This document shows positions 1-8,865 of a stretch of DNA of 64,000 nt, one piece after another; position 1 is the stretch's first letter, and each line of letters opens with the position of its first letter. The stretch is taken from assembly GCF_900996235.1 (NCBI RefSeq), contig NZ_CAAJGM010000219.1:62001-126000 (forward strand). The letters run 5' to 3'. The notes beneath the pieces were generated by a model, which saw nothing but the letters and a program-made list of their open reading frames with translations, was not told the origin of the DNA and searched no databases. The DNA comes from Paraburkholderia sp. BCC1885 (lineage in GTDB: Bacteria > Pseudomonadota > Gammaproteobacteria > Burkholderiales > Burkholderiaceae). Made by a program: the position numbers and the translations under genes.

Positions 1-1796
1 GCTTCCCTGACTTCCAGGTGAGCGACCTCGAACGCGCCTCCGACGGCAAGACCGACGCCTTCTTTCTGCGCTACGCCGCACCCGGCGCGACGCTCGCCGA
101 AGGCCTGCAAGCCGCGCTCGACGAAACGCTGAAGGTCGCGAAGCTGCCGATTCCGAAGGTCATGACGTACCAGCGTCCGGACGGCACCAATATCCAGTTC
201 GTGCGTCCGGCGCAGCGTCTGACCGCCTTGCACGGCGAACAGATCGTGCCGGTCAGCGCGCTCGGCATCGACGCTGACGACACCACGCTCGGCCATCGCT
301 TCCTCTCCGAAGGCTTCGTGCAGATCCAGCACGCCGACAGCTACGCTGAAACGCTGCGCCACAAGGGCCGTGTGGTGGCGAGCTTCGCGGACCGCAAGGA
401 AGCCATCCGCACGCAACTGCTCGCGCAGGCCGAGGGCGACCAGGTGGTGATGCCCGAGGCGCTGCTCGACGAAGTGACGTCGCTGGTCGAATGGCCGGTG
501 GTGTACACCTGCCGTTTCGAGGACGAGTTCCTGCAAGTGCCGCAGGAATGCCTGATCCTGACCATGCAGACGAACCAGAAGTATTTCGCACTCACCGACG
601 CCGCCGGCAAGCTGCGCTCGCGCTTCCTGATCGTTTCGAACATCGAAACCGCGACGCCGGGCGATATCGTCGAGGGTAACGAGCGTGTGGTGCGTCCGCG
701 TCTCGCCGACGCGAAGTTCTTCTTCGAGCAGGATAAAAAGAAGCCGCTCGCCGAACGCGTGCCGCTGCTCGCCAACGTCGTGTATCACAACAAGCTCGGC
801 TCGGCGCTGCAACGCGTCGAACGCGTCGAAGCCCTGGCGGGGGCAATTGCCGCGCTGCTGGGCGCGGATGTCGCGCTCGCCAAACGCGCCGCCCGGCTCG
901 CCAAGGCCGACCTGATCACCGACATGGTCGGCGAATTCCCCGAGCTGCAAGGCACCATGGGCACGTACTACGCGCGTCACGACGGCGAGCCCGAAGAAGT
1001 TGCGCTGGCCTGCACGGAACACTATCAGCCGCGCTTCTCCGGCGATGCGTTGCCGGCCACCGCAACCGGCACCGTCGTCGCGCTGGCCGACAAGCTCGAA
1101 ACGCTGGTCGGCATCTGGGGCATCGGTCTGCAACCGACGGGCGAAAAAGATCCGTTCGCGCTGCGCCGTCACGCGCTCGGCGTGCTGCGGATTCTCGTCG
1201 AAAAGCAGTTGCCGGTCGATCTCGTCGAGCTGTTGCGCAGCGCATACGCGCAATTTGCCGCCGTAGCGGGCGTCGCCGATTCGACCCAGGCCATCTACGA
1301 TTTCTGCATGGACCGTCTGCGCGGCCTGCTGCGCGAGCGGGGCTATTCCGCCGGTGAAATCGACGCCGTGCTGGCGCTCAACCCCACGCGTCTGAACGAC
1401 ATCGTGGCGCGTCTCGATGCCGTGCGCGAGTTCTCGTCACTCAGCGAAGCGGCCTCGCTCGCGGCGGCGAACAAGCGCATTTCGAACATCCTGAAGAAGT
1501 CGGACGGCGCGGCGGTGGGCGGCGTACAACCCAGCCTGCTGATCGAAGCCGCGGAAAAAGCGCTCTACGCCCAGCTTGAACAGGTGGCGCCGCGCGTGCA
1601 GTCGCAATTGGCCGCGCGCGACTACACCGGCGCGCTGACCGCGCTCGCCGCGCTGCGCGAACCGGTCGACACCTTCTTCAACGACGTGATGGTCAACGCC
1701 GAAGATCCGGCGTTGCGCGCGAACCGTCTGGCCTTGCTCGGCGCACTGCATCAGCAGATGAACTGCGTCGCGGACATCTCCAGGCTCGCCGCGTAA
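1..1796 (+). CDS. glyS: Glycine--tRNA ligase beta subunit, 5'-truncated by window edge
   Basis: The reading frame is open from nucleotide 3, so the true start lies upstream of the window. About 597 residues of a family that is usually about 700 residues are visible. This subunit of the alpha2beta2 bacterial glycyl-tRNA synthetase binds tRNA(Gly) and supports aminoacylation in the cytoplasm. The middle of the visible part carries the conserved stretch LAKADLITDMVGEFPELQG and the following YYARHDGE, typical of GlyS. The C-terminal portion is the helical, DALR-like anticodon-binding region. A GTG at 18 could be misread as a start, but the family extends well upstream of it. The glyQ gene should lie just outside the window. 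gmhB follows 50 bp downstream on the same strand. Confidence 0.96.
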   Translation, partial: FPDFQVSDLERASDGKTDAFFLRYAAPGATLAEGLQAALDETLKVAKLPIPKVMTYQRPDGTNIQFVRPAQRLTALHGEQIVPVSALGIDADDTTLGHRFLSEGFVQIQHADSYAETLRHKGRVVASFADRKEAIRTQLLAQAEGDQVVMPEALLDEVTSLVEWPVVYTCRFEDEFLQVPQECLILTMQTNQKYFALTDAAGKLRSRFLIVSNIETATPGDIVEGNERVVRPRLADAKFFFEQDKKKPLAERVPLLANVVYHNKLGSALQRVERVEALAGAIAALLGADVALAKRAARLAKADLITDMVGEFPELQGTMGTYYARHDGEPEEVALACTEHYQPRFSGDALPATATGTVVALADKLETLVGIWGIGLQPTGEKDPFALRRHALGVLRILVEKQLPVDLVELLRSAYAQFAAVAGVADSTQAIYDFCMDRLRGLLRERGYSAGEIDAVLALNPTRLNDIVARLDAVREFSSLSEAASLAAANKRISNILKKSDGAAVGGVQPSLLIEAAEKALYAQLEQVAPRVQSQLAARDYTGALTALAALREPVDTFFNDVMVNAEDPALRANRLALLGALHQQMNCVADISRLAA

Positions 1797-1846
1797 ATCA
1801 CCCAAAATCAGCGACTCGAACAGACGCCCAACACAACCGACGAACC

Positions 1847-2407
1847 ATGCCGACACCTCCCAAAAAAGTCGTTGTCCTCGACCGCGACGGCGTGATCAAC
1901 GTCGATTCCGAGGCGTTTATCAAGTCCCCGGACGAATGGGTCGCGCTGCCCGGCGCGCTCGAAGCGATTGCCCGGCTGAATCAGGCCGGCTATCGCGTCG
2001 CGATTGCGACGAACCAGTCGGGTATCGGCCGGGGCCTGTTCGACATGAACGCGCTCAACGCGATGCATCTGAAGATGCATCGCATGGTCGCGGCCGTCGG
2101 CGGCCGTATCGACGCGGTGTTTTTCTGCCCGCATACGGCGGAAGATCACTGCGAGTGCCGCAAGCCGAAACCCGGCATGCTGAAGATGATCATCGAGCGC
2201 TTCGAAGCAGACCCGGACCTGACACCGGTGGTAGGCGATTCGCTGCGCGACCTGCAGGCCGGCGCGGCGCTCGGTTTTCCGACCCATCTGGTGCTGACCG
2301 GCAAAGGTCGCAAGACGCTCGCCGCAGGCGGACTGCCGGAAGGCACCAAGGTCCACGACGACTTGCGCGCCTTCGCGCTCGACTTCCTCTCCACCGAACA
2401 CGTCTGA
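1847..2407 (+). CDS. gmhB: D-glycero-beta-D-manno-heptose 1,7-bisphosphate 7-phosphatase
   Basis: A 186-residue HAD-superfamily phosphatase that removes the C7 phosphate of heptose bisphosphate during synthesis of ADP-heptose for the LPS inner core. The nucleophile and acid/base aspartates are D12 and D14 in the LDRDGVIN motif. A second motif, ATNQSGIGRG, is at about 54-63. Cysteines and histidine at C94, H96, C102 and C104 form the zinc-binding loop characteristic of GmhB rather than of histidinol phosphatase. The length matches the family. It lies between glyS and a plsC-like gene, 50 bp after the former and about 40 bp before the latter, probably in one transcript. Because the zinc loop is intact I prefer GmhB to a generic HAD hydrolase. 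Confidence 0.93.
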   Translation: MPTPPKKVVVLDRDGVINVDSEAFIKSPDEWVALPGALEAIARLNQAGYRVAIATNQSGIGRGLFDMNALNAMHLKMHRMVAAVGGRIDAVFFCPHTAEDHCECRKPKPGMLKMIIERFEADPDLTPVVGDSLRDLQAGAALGFPTHLVLTGKGRKTLAAGGLPEGTKVHDDLRAFALDFLSTEHV

Positions 2408-2448
2408 CGTGACCTGCGCGCGTCCTTAACCCTCACCCTGCCCGTCCG

Positions 2449-3207
2449 ATGCGCTTTCTCCGTTCGCTGTTGCTGCTGATCTACCTGGTCGTCTACACGG
2501 TCCCCTATGCGATCGCCTGCTTCCTCGCCTTCCCGTTCATGCGTGCCGAGCGCCGCTACTGGATGGCGGCCGGCTGGTGCCGCTCCACGCTCGCCGTGGT
2601 TCGCTGGCTTAACGGCATCGAGTACCGCATCGAAGGCTACGAGAATCTGCCTGACGGGCCGGCCGTGTTGCTGTCGAAGCATCAGTCCGCCTGGGAGACG
2701 CTGGCGTTCCCCGCCTTGATGCCGCGCCCGCTCTGCTACGTGTTCAAGCGCGAATTGCTGTACGTGCCGTTTTTCGGCTGGGCGCTTGGTCTGCTGAAGA
2801 TGGTCAACATCAACCGCAAGGACGGCAAGTACGCGTTCGAGTCCGTGATCCGGCAAGGCAAGACGCGCATGGAAGAAGGCGCCTGGGTCATCATGTTTCC
2901 GGAAGGCACGCGCACACGTACCGGCACACAAGGCAAGTACAAAACCGGCGGCGCGCGCTTCGCGGTGGCGACCGGTGCGCCAGTGGTGCCGATTGCGCAC
3001 AACGCGGGACGTGTGTGGCCTCGCAACTCGTTTCTCAAATATGCGGGTATAGTCACAGTGTCGATCGGCAAGCCGATCGACACGAATGGGCTCACACCCG
3101 ATGAAGTGAACACGCGCGTCGAAACGTGGATCGAAGCGGAAATGCGTCGCATCGATCCTGCCGCGTACCGTGCCGCGGATAGCACGACCGCCGCCGCCCG
3201 AATCTGA
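2449..3207 (+). CDS. 1-acyl-sn-glycerol-3-phosphate acyltransferase (PlsC family)
   Basis: A 252-residue membrane acyltransferase expected to acylate lysophosphatidic acid in phospholipid synthesis on the inner membrane. Residues 5-30 form an N-terminal hydrophobic anchor. Motif I reads SKHQSAWET with H78; the usual acidic partner Asp is Glu at 83 (HX4E instead of HX4D). Motif III, FPEGTRTR, spans 150-157. Family length is normal. It follows gmhB at 41 bp and precedes a metalloprotease gene, so it is probably part of the same operon. Several PlsC paralogues usually exist in these genomes, so a lysophospholipid or ornithine-lipid substrate cannot be excluded. Confidence 0.88.
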   Translation: MRFLRSLLLLIYLVVYTVPYAIACFLAFPFMRAERRYWMAAGWCRSTLAVVRWLNGIEYRIEGYENLPDGPAVLLSKHQSAWETLAFPALMPRPLCYVFKRELLYVPFFGWALGLLKMVNINRKDGKYAFESVIRQGKTRMEEGAWVIMFPEGTRTRTGTQGKYKTGGARFAVATGAPVVPIAHNAGRVWPRNSFLKYAGIVTVSIGKPIDTNGLTPDEVNTRVETWIEAEMRRIDPAAYRAADSTTAAARI

Positions 3208-3281
3208 CGCGCCCACGCCTACGATGGCGTATTTGAGTCGGCGCGGATTGCGTCGACGCGTATTGCGCGAAGCCGAAACCG

Positions 3282-4145
3282 ATGCAGAAGTCTCCCACGC
3301 CGCAGCCCGCTGTGGCGCTCGATAGCCGGCAACTCGATCTGCCGCTCTTCGCCGAGCCGGCCATTGCGCCGTCCCCGCCGTCTTCGTCGCAGAAGCCGGA
3401 TGCGCCACGCGCGCCCGACGGCTCGAAACTGCGCAGCCTGACACTCGGCGCGCAGACCCTGCACTACCAGCTCAAACGTTCGTCGCGCCGCTCGATCGGC
3501 TTTGCGATCGACAGCAGTGGTTTGATGATCACCGCACCACGTTGGGTCACGCTGGCGGACATCGAAACCGCTATCAGCGAAAAGCAGCGCTGGATTTTCA
3601 CCAAGCTGATCGAATGGCAAACGCGCGTCGAACAACGTGCGTTGCCGCGTGTCGAGTGGAAGGACGGCGCCCAGGTGCCATATCTCGGCCAGCCCGTGCG
3701 CGTGACGCTCGGCGCACCGCAAGGCACGCTCGCATTCGATGCACAGCAGGCGGCGCTGGCGCTGCCATTGCCGCTACAGGCTGACCCACAGCAGATCAAG
3801 GATCGCGTGCAAGGCTGGTTGCAAGGCGAAGCGAAGCGCGTGTTCGGCGAGCGCCTCGTGATTTACGCGGAAAAGCTGGGCGTGAGTTATCGCGCTTACG
3901 CGCTGTCGTCAGCGGCGACGCGATGGGGCAGTTGTTCGAGCGACGGCAAGATCCGCCTCAACTGGCGGCTGATTCACTTCCCGCTGTCGATTATCGATTA
4001 CGTCGTCGCGCATGAACTCGCGCATCTGCGTGAGATGAATCACAGCCCGCGTTTCTGGGAGACGGTCGAATCGATCTTTCCGGAATTCCGCGAAGCGCGC
4101 CAGACGCTCAAGCATCATCCGCCGGAGTTGTTGCCTACCTTGTGA
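3282..4145 (+). CDS. YgjP-like (DUF45) zinc metallopeptidase domain protein
   Basis: A 287-residue protein of the YgjP/DUF45, M48-like metallopeptidase group. The C-terminal half holds RWGSCSSDGKIRLNWRL at about 215-230 and the zinc motif HELAH at 244-248, followed by H254 in the MNHSPRFW segment; these are the hallmark residues of the family. The first 50 residues are proline- and serine-rich and probably disordered. There is no signal peptide or membrane segment, so it is probably cytoplasmic. The physiological substrate is not known for this family. It is the last gene of the plus-strand cluster and converges with the next minus-strand gene. Confidence 0.85.
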   Translation: MQKSPTPQPAVALDSRQLDLPLFAEPAIAPSPPSSSQKPDAPRAPDGSKLRSLTLGAQTLHYQLKRSSRRSIGFAIDSSGLMITAPRWVTLADIETAISEKQRWIFTKLIEWQTRVEQRALPRVEWKDGAQVPYLGQPVRVTLGAPQGTLAFDAQQAALALPLPLQADPQQIKDRVQGWLQGEAKRVFGERLVIYAEKLGVSYRAYALSSAATRWGSCSSDGKIRLNWRLIHFPLSIIDYVVAHELAHLREMNHSPRFWETVESIFPEFREARQTLKHHPPELLPTL

Positions 4146-4202
4146 GAGTGAAGCGCGGCGCGCGTGCTCGGCTCAGGCGGGCCTGGAAACGCGTTGCGTC
4201 GC

Positions 4203-4607
4203 TCACTTCGGGTCCGAGCAGAACGTCTCCTGCAAATGCCGCCAACGCACCGTACCGTGCGCATCGAGTTCCAGCACCGCCGTGGAGCGCCGCACGTTGC
4301 GGTTGTGCTCGCCGTCCGACTGCCGTTCGATGTACGTCACGACCGCACCGCCCGGATATTGGGTGAGGATCGTGCTATCCGTGATCTGGATTTTGAAGTC
4401 CGGCCGCGCGCCGCCGTACTGGGAAAAAATCTCGCGCAGCATCGGCCAATCCAAGGTTCCGCCGTCCGGCAGGATCATCGAAAATTGCGCCGCAAAATGC
4501 GCCATCAGATGATCGAGCGCGCCCGCCGGCGCCGTGCCGTTGTACCAGGCTTGCACCTCGGCGTTGACGGCCTGAATTTCCGCGAAATAGGGATTTGCGT
4601 CGCTCAT
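4203..4607 (-). CDS. NTF2/SnoaL-like conserved protein
   Basis: A 134-residue protein beginning MSDANPYFAEIQ. I chose the ATG at 4607 because the residues upstream of it are Ala/Arg/Gly-rich and unlike the rest. An N-terminal helix is followed by a region with HLMAHFAAQFSMILPDGG and WPMLREIFSQYGGARPDFKI and by alternating strands near the C-terminus. This is the cone-shaped NTF2-like layout seen in SnoaL/DUF4440 proteins. Such proteins range from steroid-type isomerases to binding proteins, and no catalytic set can be assigned here. It ends convergently with the metalloprotease gene and lies about 100 bp downstream of gloA. Confidence 0.7.
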   Translation of the reverse strand: MSDANPYFAEIQAVNAEVQAWYNGTAPAGALDHLMAHFAAQFSMILPDGGTLDWPMLREIFSQYGGARPDFKIQITDSTILTQYPGGAVVTYIERQSDGEHNRNVRRSTAVLELDAHGTVRWRHLQETFCSDPK

Positions 4608-4704
4608 CGTCGATGCCCGTGATTGCCGTCCTGCCGCGCCCCGTCCTGCCGCACCATCGGGCAACGGACGCGCCGTCAAGGAGCCGGCGCGCCGCCCGCG
4701 CGGA

Positions 4705-5091
4705 TTATTTCTTCTTCTGGATGAATTCGATCTTGTAACCGTCCGGATCGGTCACGAATGCGATCACCGTGGTGCCGTGCTTCATCGGGCCCGCTTCGCG
4801 CACGACCGTGCCGCCTTGTTCCTTGATCTTGGCGCAAGCCGCGTAAGCATCGTCGACTTCGACCGCGAGGTGGCCGAAAGCATTACCCAGGTCATACGAT
4901 TCGGTGTCCCAGTTGTGGGTCAGCTCGATGACGGTGCCCTCGCTCTCATCCTCATAGCCGACGAACGCGAGCGTGAACTTGCCTTCCGGGTAGTCATTGC
5001 GGCGTAGCACTTTCATGCCGAGCAATTCGGTGTAGAACTTGATGGAACGGTCCAGGTTGCCCACCCGGAGCATGGTGTGTAGAAGGCGCAT
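4705..5091 (-). CDS. gloA: Lactoylglutathione lyase (glyoxalase I)
   Basis: A 128-residue enzyme that converts the hemithioacetal of methylglyoxal and glutathione to S-lactoylglutathione in the cytosol. All four metal ligands of the bacterial Ni/Co-type enzyme are present at the same positions as in the E. coli protein: H5, E56, H74 and E122. There are two betaalphabetabetabeta glyoxalase modules. It ends in a Lys-rich tail. The gene stands 123 bp downstream of the acyl-CoA ligase gene, enough for its own promoter, though no confident promoter was identified. Confidence 0.96.
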   Translation of the reverse strand: MRLLHTMLRVGNLDRSIKFYTELLGMKVLRRNDYPEGKFTLAFVGYEDESEGTVIELTHNWDTESYDLGNAFGHLAVEVDDAYAACAKIKEQGGTVVREAGPMKHGTTVIAFVTDPDGYKIEFIQKKK

Positions 5092-5214
5092 CGTGTACTC
5101 CCCGTTGCTTGATGTCGAGGACGTAAATGTACCCGGAATCGCGTGACATTGCTGGCATTCGGGCAGCCTGGCATGAGCCGCCCGATACCGCGATGGTCGC
5201 AGAGATCGCCGCCG

Positions 5215-6879
5215 TCACGCCTTCGCGACAGCCTCGTCGCGCAACACGCGCCGCAATATCTTGCCGACGTTGGTCTTCGGCAACTCGGCACGAAATTCGA
5301 TGACCTTGGGCCGCTTGTAGTTAGTCAGCTGTTCCTTGCAGAAAGCGAACAGTTCCGCTTCGGCGAGCGCCGGGTCGCGCTTCACGACGAACAGCTTGAC
5401 GGCTTCGCCCGTCTGCTCGTCCGGCACGCCTACCGCGACGACTTCGAACACGCCCGGATGTTTTGCCACCACGTCTTCGATTTCATTCGGATAGACGTTG
5501 AAGCCCGACACCAGGATCATGTCCTTCTTCCGATCGACGATCTTCACGAAGCCGGCCTCGTTCACCAGTCCGATATCGCCCGATTTGAAGAAGCCGTCTG
5601 CGGTCATGGCGCGCGCGGTTTCGTCGGGACGATTCCAGTAACCGGCCATCACCTGCGGCCCGCGAATGCAGATCTCGCCCGCCTCGCCGACGGGCAGCTC
5701 GCGGCCGGCGTCGTCGCGGATCGATATTTCCGTGGACGGCAGCGGCAGTCCGACCGTGCCGTTAAAAGCGGTCGCAGTGGGCGGATTGGTGGTCGCGCAC
5801 GGCGAGGTCTCCGACAACCCGTAGCCTTCGACAATCGGCACGCCCGTCACCGCCTGCCAGCGCTGCGCGACGGCCTGCTGCACCGCCATTCCGCCACCCG
5901 TGCTCTGCACGAGCTTCGAGAAATCGAGCGTGGCGAAAGCCGGGTCGTTCAGCAGCGCGTTATACATCGTGTTCACGCCTGGAAACGAATTGATTGCGTG
6001 ACCGCGTAACGCTTCGATCATGCCGGAAAGGTCGCGCGGATTCGGAATCAGGATGCCCATGCCGCCGCAACGCATCGACAGCAGCGCGCAGACCGTCAAT
6101 CCGAAAATGTGATAAAGCGGCAATGCGACGACGGTGATGTACTGGACGATGTCGGTGCGATCGCGATAGACCGGCTCGCGCCACAGTTCCGATTGAATGA
6201 TGTTGGCGACGAGGTTGCGATGCAATAGCGTCGCGCCCTTCGACACGCCGGTGGTGCCGCCGGTGTATTGCAGCACCGCCACGTCGTTCGCGGAAATCCG
6301 CGCGGGCGTGAAGCCCGATTCGGCGCCACGCGCGATGGCGTCCCCGAGACTCACGCGCGAATGCGATGCACTGCCGGCGGACATAGCGTCGTCGGGCAGA
6401 AACAGGCTTGCGCCCATCATCTCGCCCACGGACGTCATCACGACATGCCGCACCGCCGTGCGCGCCTGCACGGTGTGCAAGGTGGCGGCAAAGGTGTCGA
6501 GTATGACGATCGCCTCGGCGCCGCTATCGTTTAGCTGATGCTCGAGTTCACGCGGCGTATAAAGCGGATTCACGTTTACGACGACATACCCGGCCCGCAA
6601 GATCGCCGCCATTGCAACCGGATACTGCAGCAGGTTCGGCAACATGATGGCGATGCGCGCGCCGCGCGCGAGACCTTGCGCCTGGAACCAGGCGGCGAGA
6701 TGGCGCGATTTATTGTCCAGCTCCGCGTAGGTAAGCTCGCAGCCCATGCAGATAAACGCACGCGCCGCGGCATGCTCGCGGAAACTACGCTCAAGCAGAT
6801 CCGCAACCGAGTCAAACTGCGTCGGGTCGATTTCCGCCGGCACACCTGGCGGATAAGACTTCAACCAGATTTTTTCCAT
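5215..6879 (-). CDS. Long-chain fatty-acid--CoA ligase (AMP-dependent synthetase)
   Basis: A 554-residue ANL-superfamily ligase that activates a carboxylic acid via an acyl-adenylate and then forms the CoA thioester. The P-loop-like motif YTGGTTGVSKG is at 205-215. A YGLSETSP-type motif follows near residue 350, the hinge region DRKKDMILVSGFNVYPNEIE near 450, and the catalytic lysine in KTNVGKILRR near the C-terminus. The start has a strong Shine-Dalgarno (GGAGG) ten bases upstream. It begins only 35 bp after the alkyl sulfatase stop and almost certainly shares its transcript. That context suggests it activates the fatty acid derived from the released alcohol. It resembles FadD, but chain-length preference is not readable. 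Confidence 0.9.
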   Translation of the reverse strand: MEKIWLKSYPPGVPAEIDPTQFDSVADLLERSFREHAAARAFICMGCELTYAELDNKSRHLAAWFQAQGLARGARIAIMLPNLLQYPVAMAAILRAGYVVVNVNPLYTPRELEHQLNDSGAEAIVILDTFAATLHTVQARTAVRHVVMTSVGEMMGASLFLPDDAMSAGSASHSRVSLGDAIARGAESGFTPARISANDVAVLQYTGGTTGVSKGATLLHRNLVANIIQSELWREPVYRDRTDIVQYITVVALPLYHIFGLTVCALLSMRCGGMGILIPNPRDLSGMIEALRGHAINSFPGVNTMYNALLNDPAFATLDFSKLVQSTGGGMAVQQAVAQRWQAVTGVPIVEGYGLSETSPCATTNPPTATAFNGTVGLPLPSTEISIRDDAGRELPVGEAGEICIRGPQVMAGYWNRPDETARAMTADGFFKSGDIGLVNEAGFVKIVDRKKDMILVSGFNVYPNEIEDVVAKHPGVFEVVAVGVPDEQTGEAVKLFVVKRDPALAEAELFAFCKEQLTNYKRPKVIEFRAELPKTNVGKILRRVLRDEAVAKA

Positions 6880-6914
6880 GTCCTCATCTCCTCCTTGTGC
6901 GGGGTTGGCCGCGT

Positions 6915-8741
6915 CTATCGGCTGGCGAGCGCTGGCATGCGCCGCATCGGCCGGTCGAAGCTGTCGAAGAACACCCTCAGCTTTTCAAACGCCCCGCGTT
7001 CCAGCTTGATCGCACCGCTTTCGAGTTTGGCGGGCAACTGTCCTGCGACGTCGCGCAGAAGTCCGTACAAGGTCGCCGTATCGAGCGCCAGTTGCAGCGT
7101 GTGATCCGCGCTCGCAGGTGCGCCCTCATGAACCTGCAACACGCCGCGGCGCAGTTCGAGCGCGTAAGTTTCGTCCCGGTCCGTAATACGGAATACTAAT
7201 GTTTCGTGCAGATCGACACAACGCGCCGGGTCGATGCACACGCTAAAGCGCTGGAACACATTGCGCAACGGCTGCGCGCGCAAGACGTCGCTGGACGCCA
7301 GGCTCGCGCTGCCCGCAAAGGGCAGATCGTCGTAGGCGCGTTCGAGTTCGCGCGCCGCGCTGAGGTACCAGTTGCGCCAGTTGGTGTTCTCGGTGCGATA
7401 GCCCAGTTCGCGCAACGCCTCCGCCTTGATCTTGCGGGCATCGGTGTCGTCGAGGTCGAGCCGTACCAGCAGCGTCGACAGTTCCGCGGCCCAGCGCCAG
7501 TCGGCGTCGCCCAACGCCACGCGGGCGGCGGCGCGCACCGTCTGCGTGCCGCCCATCATCGCCACCGTGCGGCGCGCGCGCTCGGTACGCGGCAACGGAT
7601 CGAGCGAGGCCGGATCGCCGTCGAACCAGCCGAGCTGTCCAGAATACACCTGCCGCACCGAGTGCTTGACCGTGCCGTAGTATTCGCCGAGCCACGCGTG
7701 TTGCGCGAGATGCGGCGGCAAGGCGGGAATCGCCTCCGCGAGTTCGTCCGGCGTCATGCCGAAGTTCATGTGACGGATGGTCTGGTCGTGAATGAACTGG
7801 ATGGCATCGCGATACACCGTCAGCACGTCCGCCACCGCCGCCGCGCCTGACACTGGCCGGCCATGCGCCGGCACCATGTGGGTGGCATTGAAGCCGCGCA
7901 TCATGTCGATGGTCTGATACCAGCGCACCGGATCGCGATAACGCGTGCCGCGCAGCGTGTGGACGTTGGCGAGGCACTCGCCCTGGATCACTTCCGCCGA
8001 CAGCAGCACGCCGAGATCCGGCAGCCACATCACGATCTCGTCGTCCGCCTCGGATGGCGCGTAGCGAAACTGGAAGCGCACGCCGGCCAGTTCGATATCG
8101 AGCGCGTCGTCGAACACACGGGTGGGCGCAAAAAAGCTCGCCGGCTCGGCGATCAGCACCGGCCCGATGCCCGCGTTGACCTTACCCGTCGGGCCCGGCT
8201 GCAACAACGTGCCGAAGCTGTAGGCGGAGCGGGTGGCGAGAATCGGCGCGACCAGATTGGCGTTGTTGATGACCGTATCCATCAACGTGCGATGCGCGAT
8301 GATCTCGATGCGCCCCGCTTCGAGCGCGGCCTCGTCGACGAAAGCGCGTACGCCGCCGGTGTGATCCGTGTGGTTGTGCGTATAGACCACCGCCTTCACC
8401 GGCAATTCGGCATGGAGCGGATCGATGGCGCAAAAGTCTTCGTAGATCCGCTTTGCCGCCGACACCGCTTCGGTCGCATCCACCACCACGATGCCGTCGT
8501 CGCCCACCACGAAGATGATGTTGGCAATCGCATAACCCACCGCGCAATACACGCGCTCGGCGACGCGGTAAATGCGCTGCGCCATGCGGCGCGAATGTTC
8601 GGTAAGCCGTGGCGGCACGGTCGGCGCGGCAACGGCGTAGGCGAGATTGACGCCGGCATCGAAGGCGACGTCGAGCGGCTCGCCCACGTGAGGCGCGTCG
8701 AAAGCGGGATTGCGAAGAGTCGCGGGGCAACAACGGGTCAT
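6915..8741 (-). CDS. Alkyl sulfatase, metallo-beta-lactamase fold (SdsA1/BDS1-like)
   Basis: A 608-residue protein of the SdsA1/BDS1 alkyl-sulfohydrolase family, which hydrolyse sulfate esters such as dodecyl sulfate to alcohol and sulfate. The dinuclear zinc motif THNHTDHTGG gives H122, H124, D126 and H127. The downstream family signature AEVIQGECLANVHTLRG and the HGRPVSG motif supply further ligands. A helical dimerisation domain follows, and the last 130 residues have the SCP2-like fold that binds the alkyl chain. No clear signal peptide is visible, unlike the secreted SdsA1. A Shine-Dalgarno (GAGGAG) precedes the ATG. An inverted repeat at 8804-8819 lies about 65 bp upstream and matches one upstream of the adjacent TetR gene, so repression by that regulator is likely. 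Primary versus secondary sulfatase activity cannot be told. Confidence 0.88.
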   Translation of the reverse strand: MTRCCPATLRNPAFDAPHVGEPLDVAFDAGVNLAYAVAAPTVPPRLTEHSRRMAQRIYRVAERVYCAVGYAIANIIFVVGDDGIVVVDATEAVSAAKRIYEDFCAIDPLHAELPVKAVVYTHNHTDHTGGVRAFVDEAALEAGRIEIIAHRTLMDTVINNANLVAPILATRSAYSFGTLLQPGPTGKVNAGIGPVLIAEPASFFAPTRVFDDALDIELAGVRFQFRYAPSEADDEIVMWLPDLGVLLSAEVIQGECLANVHTLRGTRYRDPVRWYQTIDMMRGFNATHMVPAHGRPVSGAAAVADVLTVYRDAIQFIHDQTIRHMNFGMTPDELAEAIPALPPHLAQHAWLGEYYGTVKHSVRQVYSGQLGWFDGDPASLDPLPRTERARRTVAMMGGTQTVRAAARVALGDADWRWAAELSTLLVRLDLDDTDARKIKAEALRELGYRTENTNWRNWYLSAARELERAYDDLPFAGSASLASSDVLRAQPLRNVFQRFSVCIDPARCVDLHETLVFRITDRDETYALELRRGVLQVHEGAPASADHTLQLALDTATLYGLLRDVAGQLPAKLESGAIKLERGAFEKLRVFFDSFDRPMRRMPALASR

Positions 8742-8803
8742 TCGATATCTCCTCGGATAAAGCTGGCCATATCTGCGGATGGCCGTCTCTCATAAATCGG
8801 AAA

Positions 8804-8819
8804 CGGAATTCTGGTTCCG
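8804..8819. promoter_or_regulatory. Putative TetR operator upstream of alkyl sulfatase
   Basis: The sequence CGGAATTCTGGTTCCG is an inverted repeat (CGGAA-N6-TTCCG); including flanks, the arms extend to AAACGGAA/TTCCGTTT at 8801-8808 and 8815-8822. It lies about 63 bp upstream of the sulfatase ATG. A near-identical site is found at 9569-9584 at the same relative distance from the tetR start. This pairing is seen in the sequence; binding by the TetR protein is inference. Confidence 0.6.
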
Positions 8820-8829
8820 TTTTTTACAC

Positions 8830-8865
8830 AAAAAAATCAGCCGCCGGGCAGCCCGAGGTTGCGGC
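8830..8865 (-). terminator. Possible intrinsic terminator of the tetR gene
   Basis: Read on the minus strand, nested arms GCCGC/GCGGC and CGGGC/GCCCG around one base, with a five-base bulge, precede the TGA stop and then seven T residues. The hairpin overlaps the last codons of the TetR gene. If real, it separates tetR transcription from the downstream sulfatase gene, consistent with each having its own operator. Confidence 0.4.
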
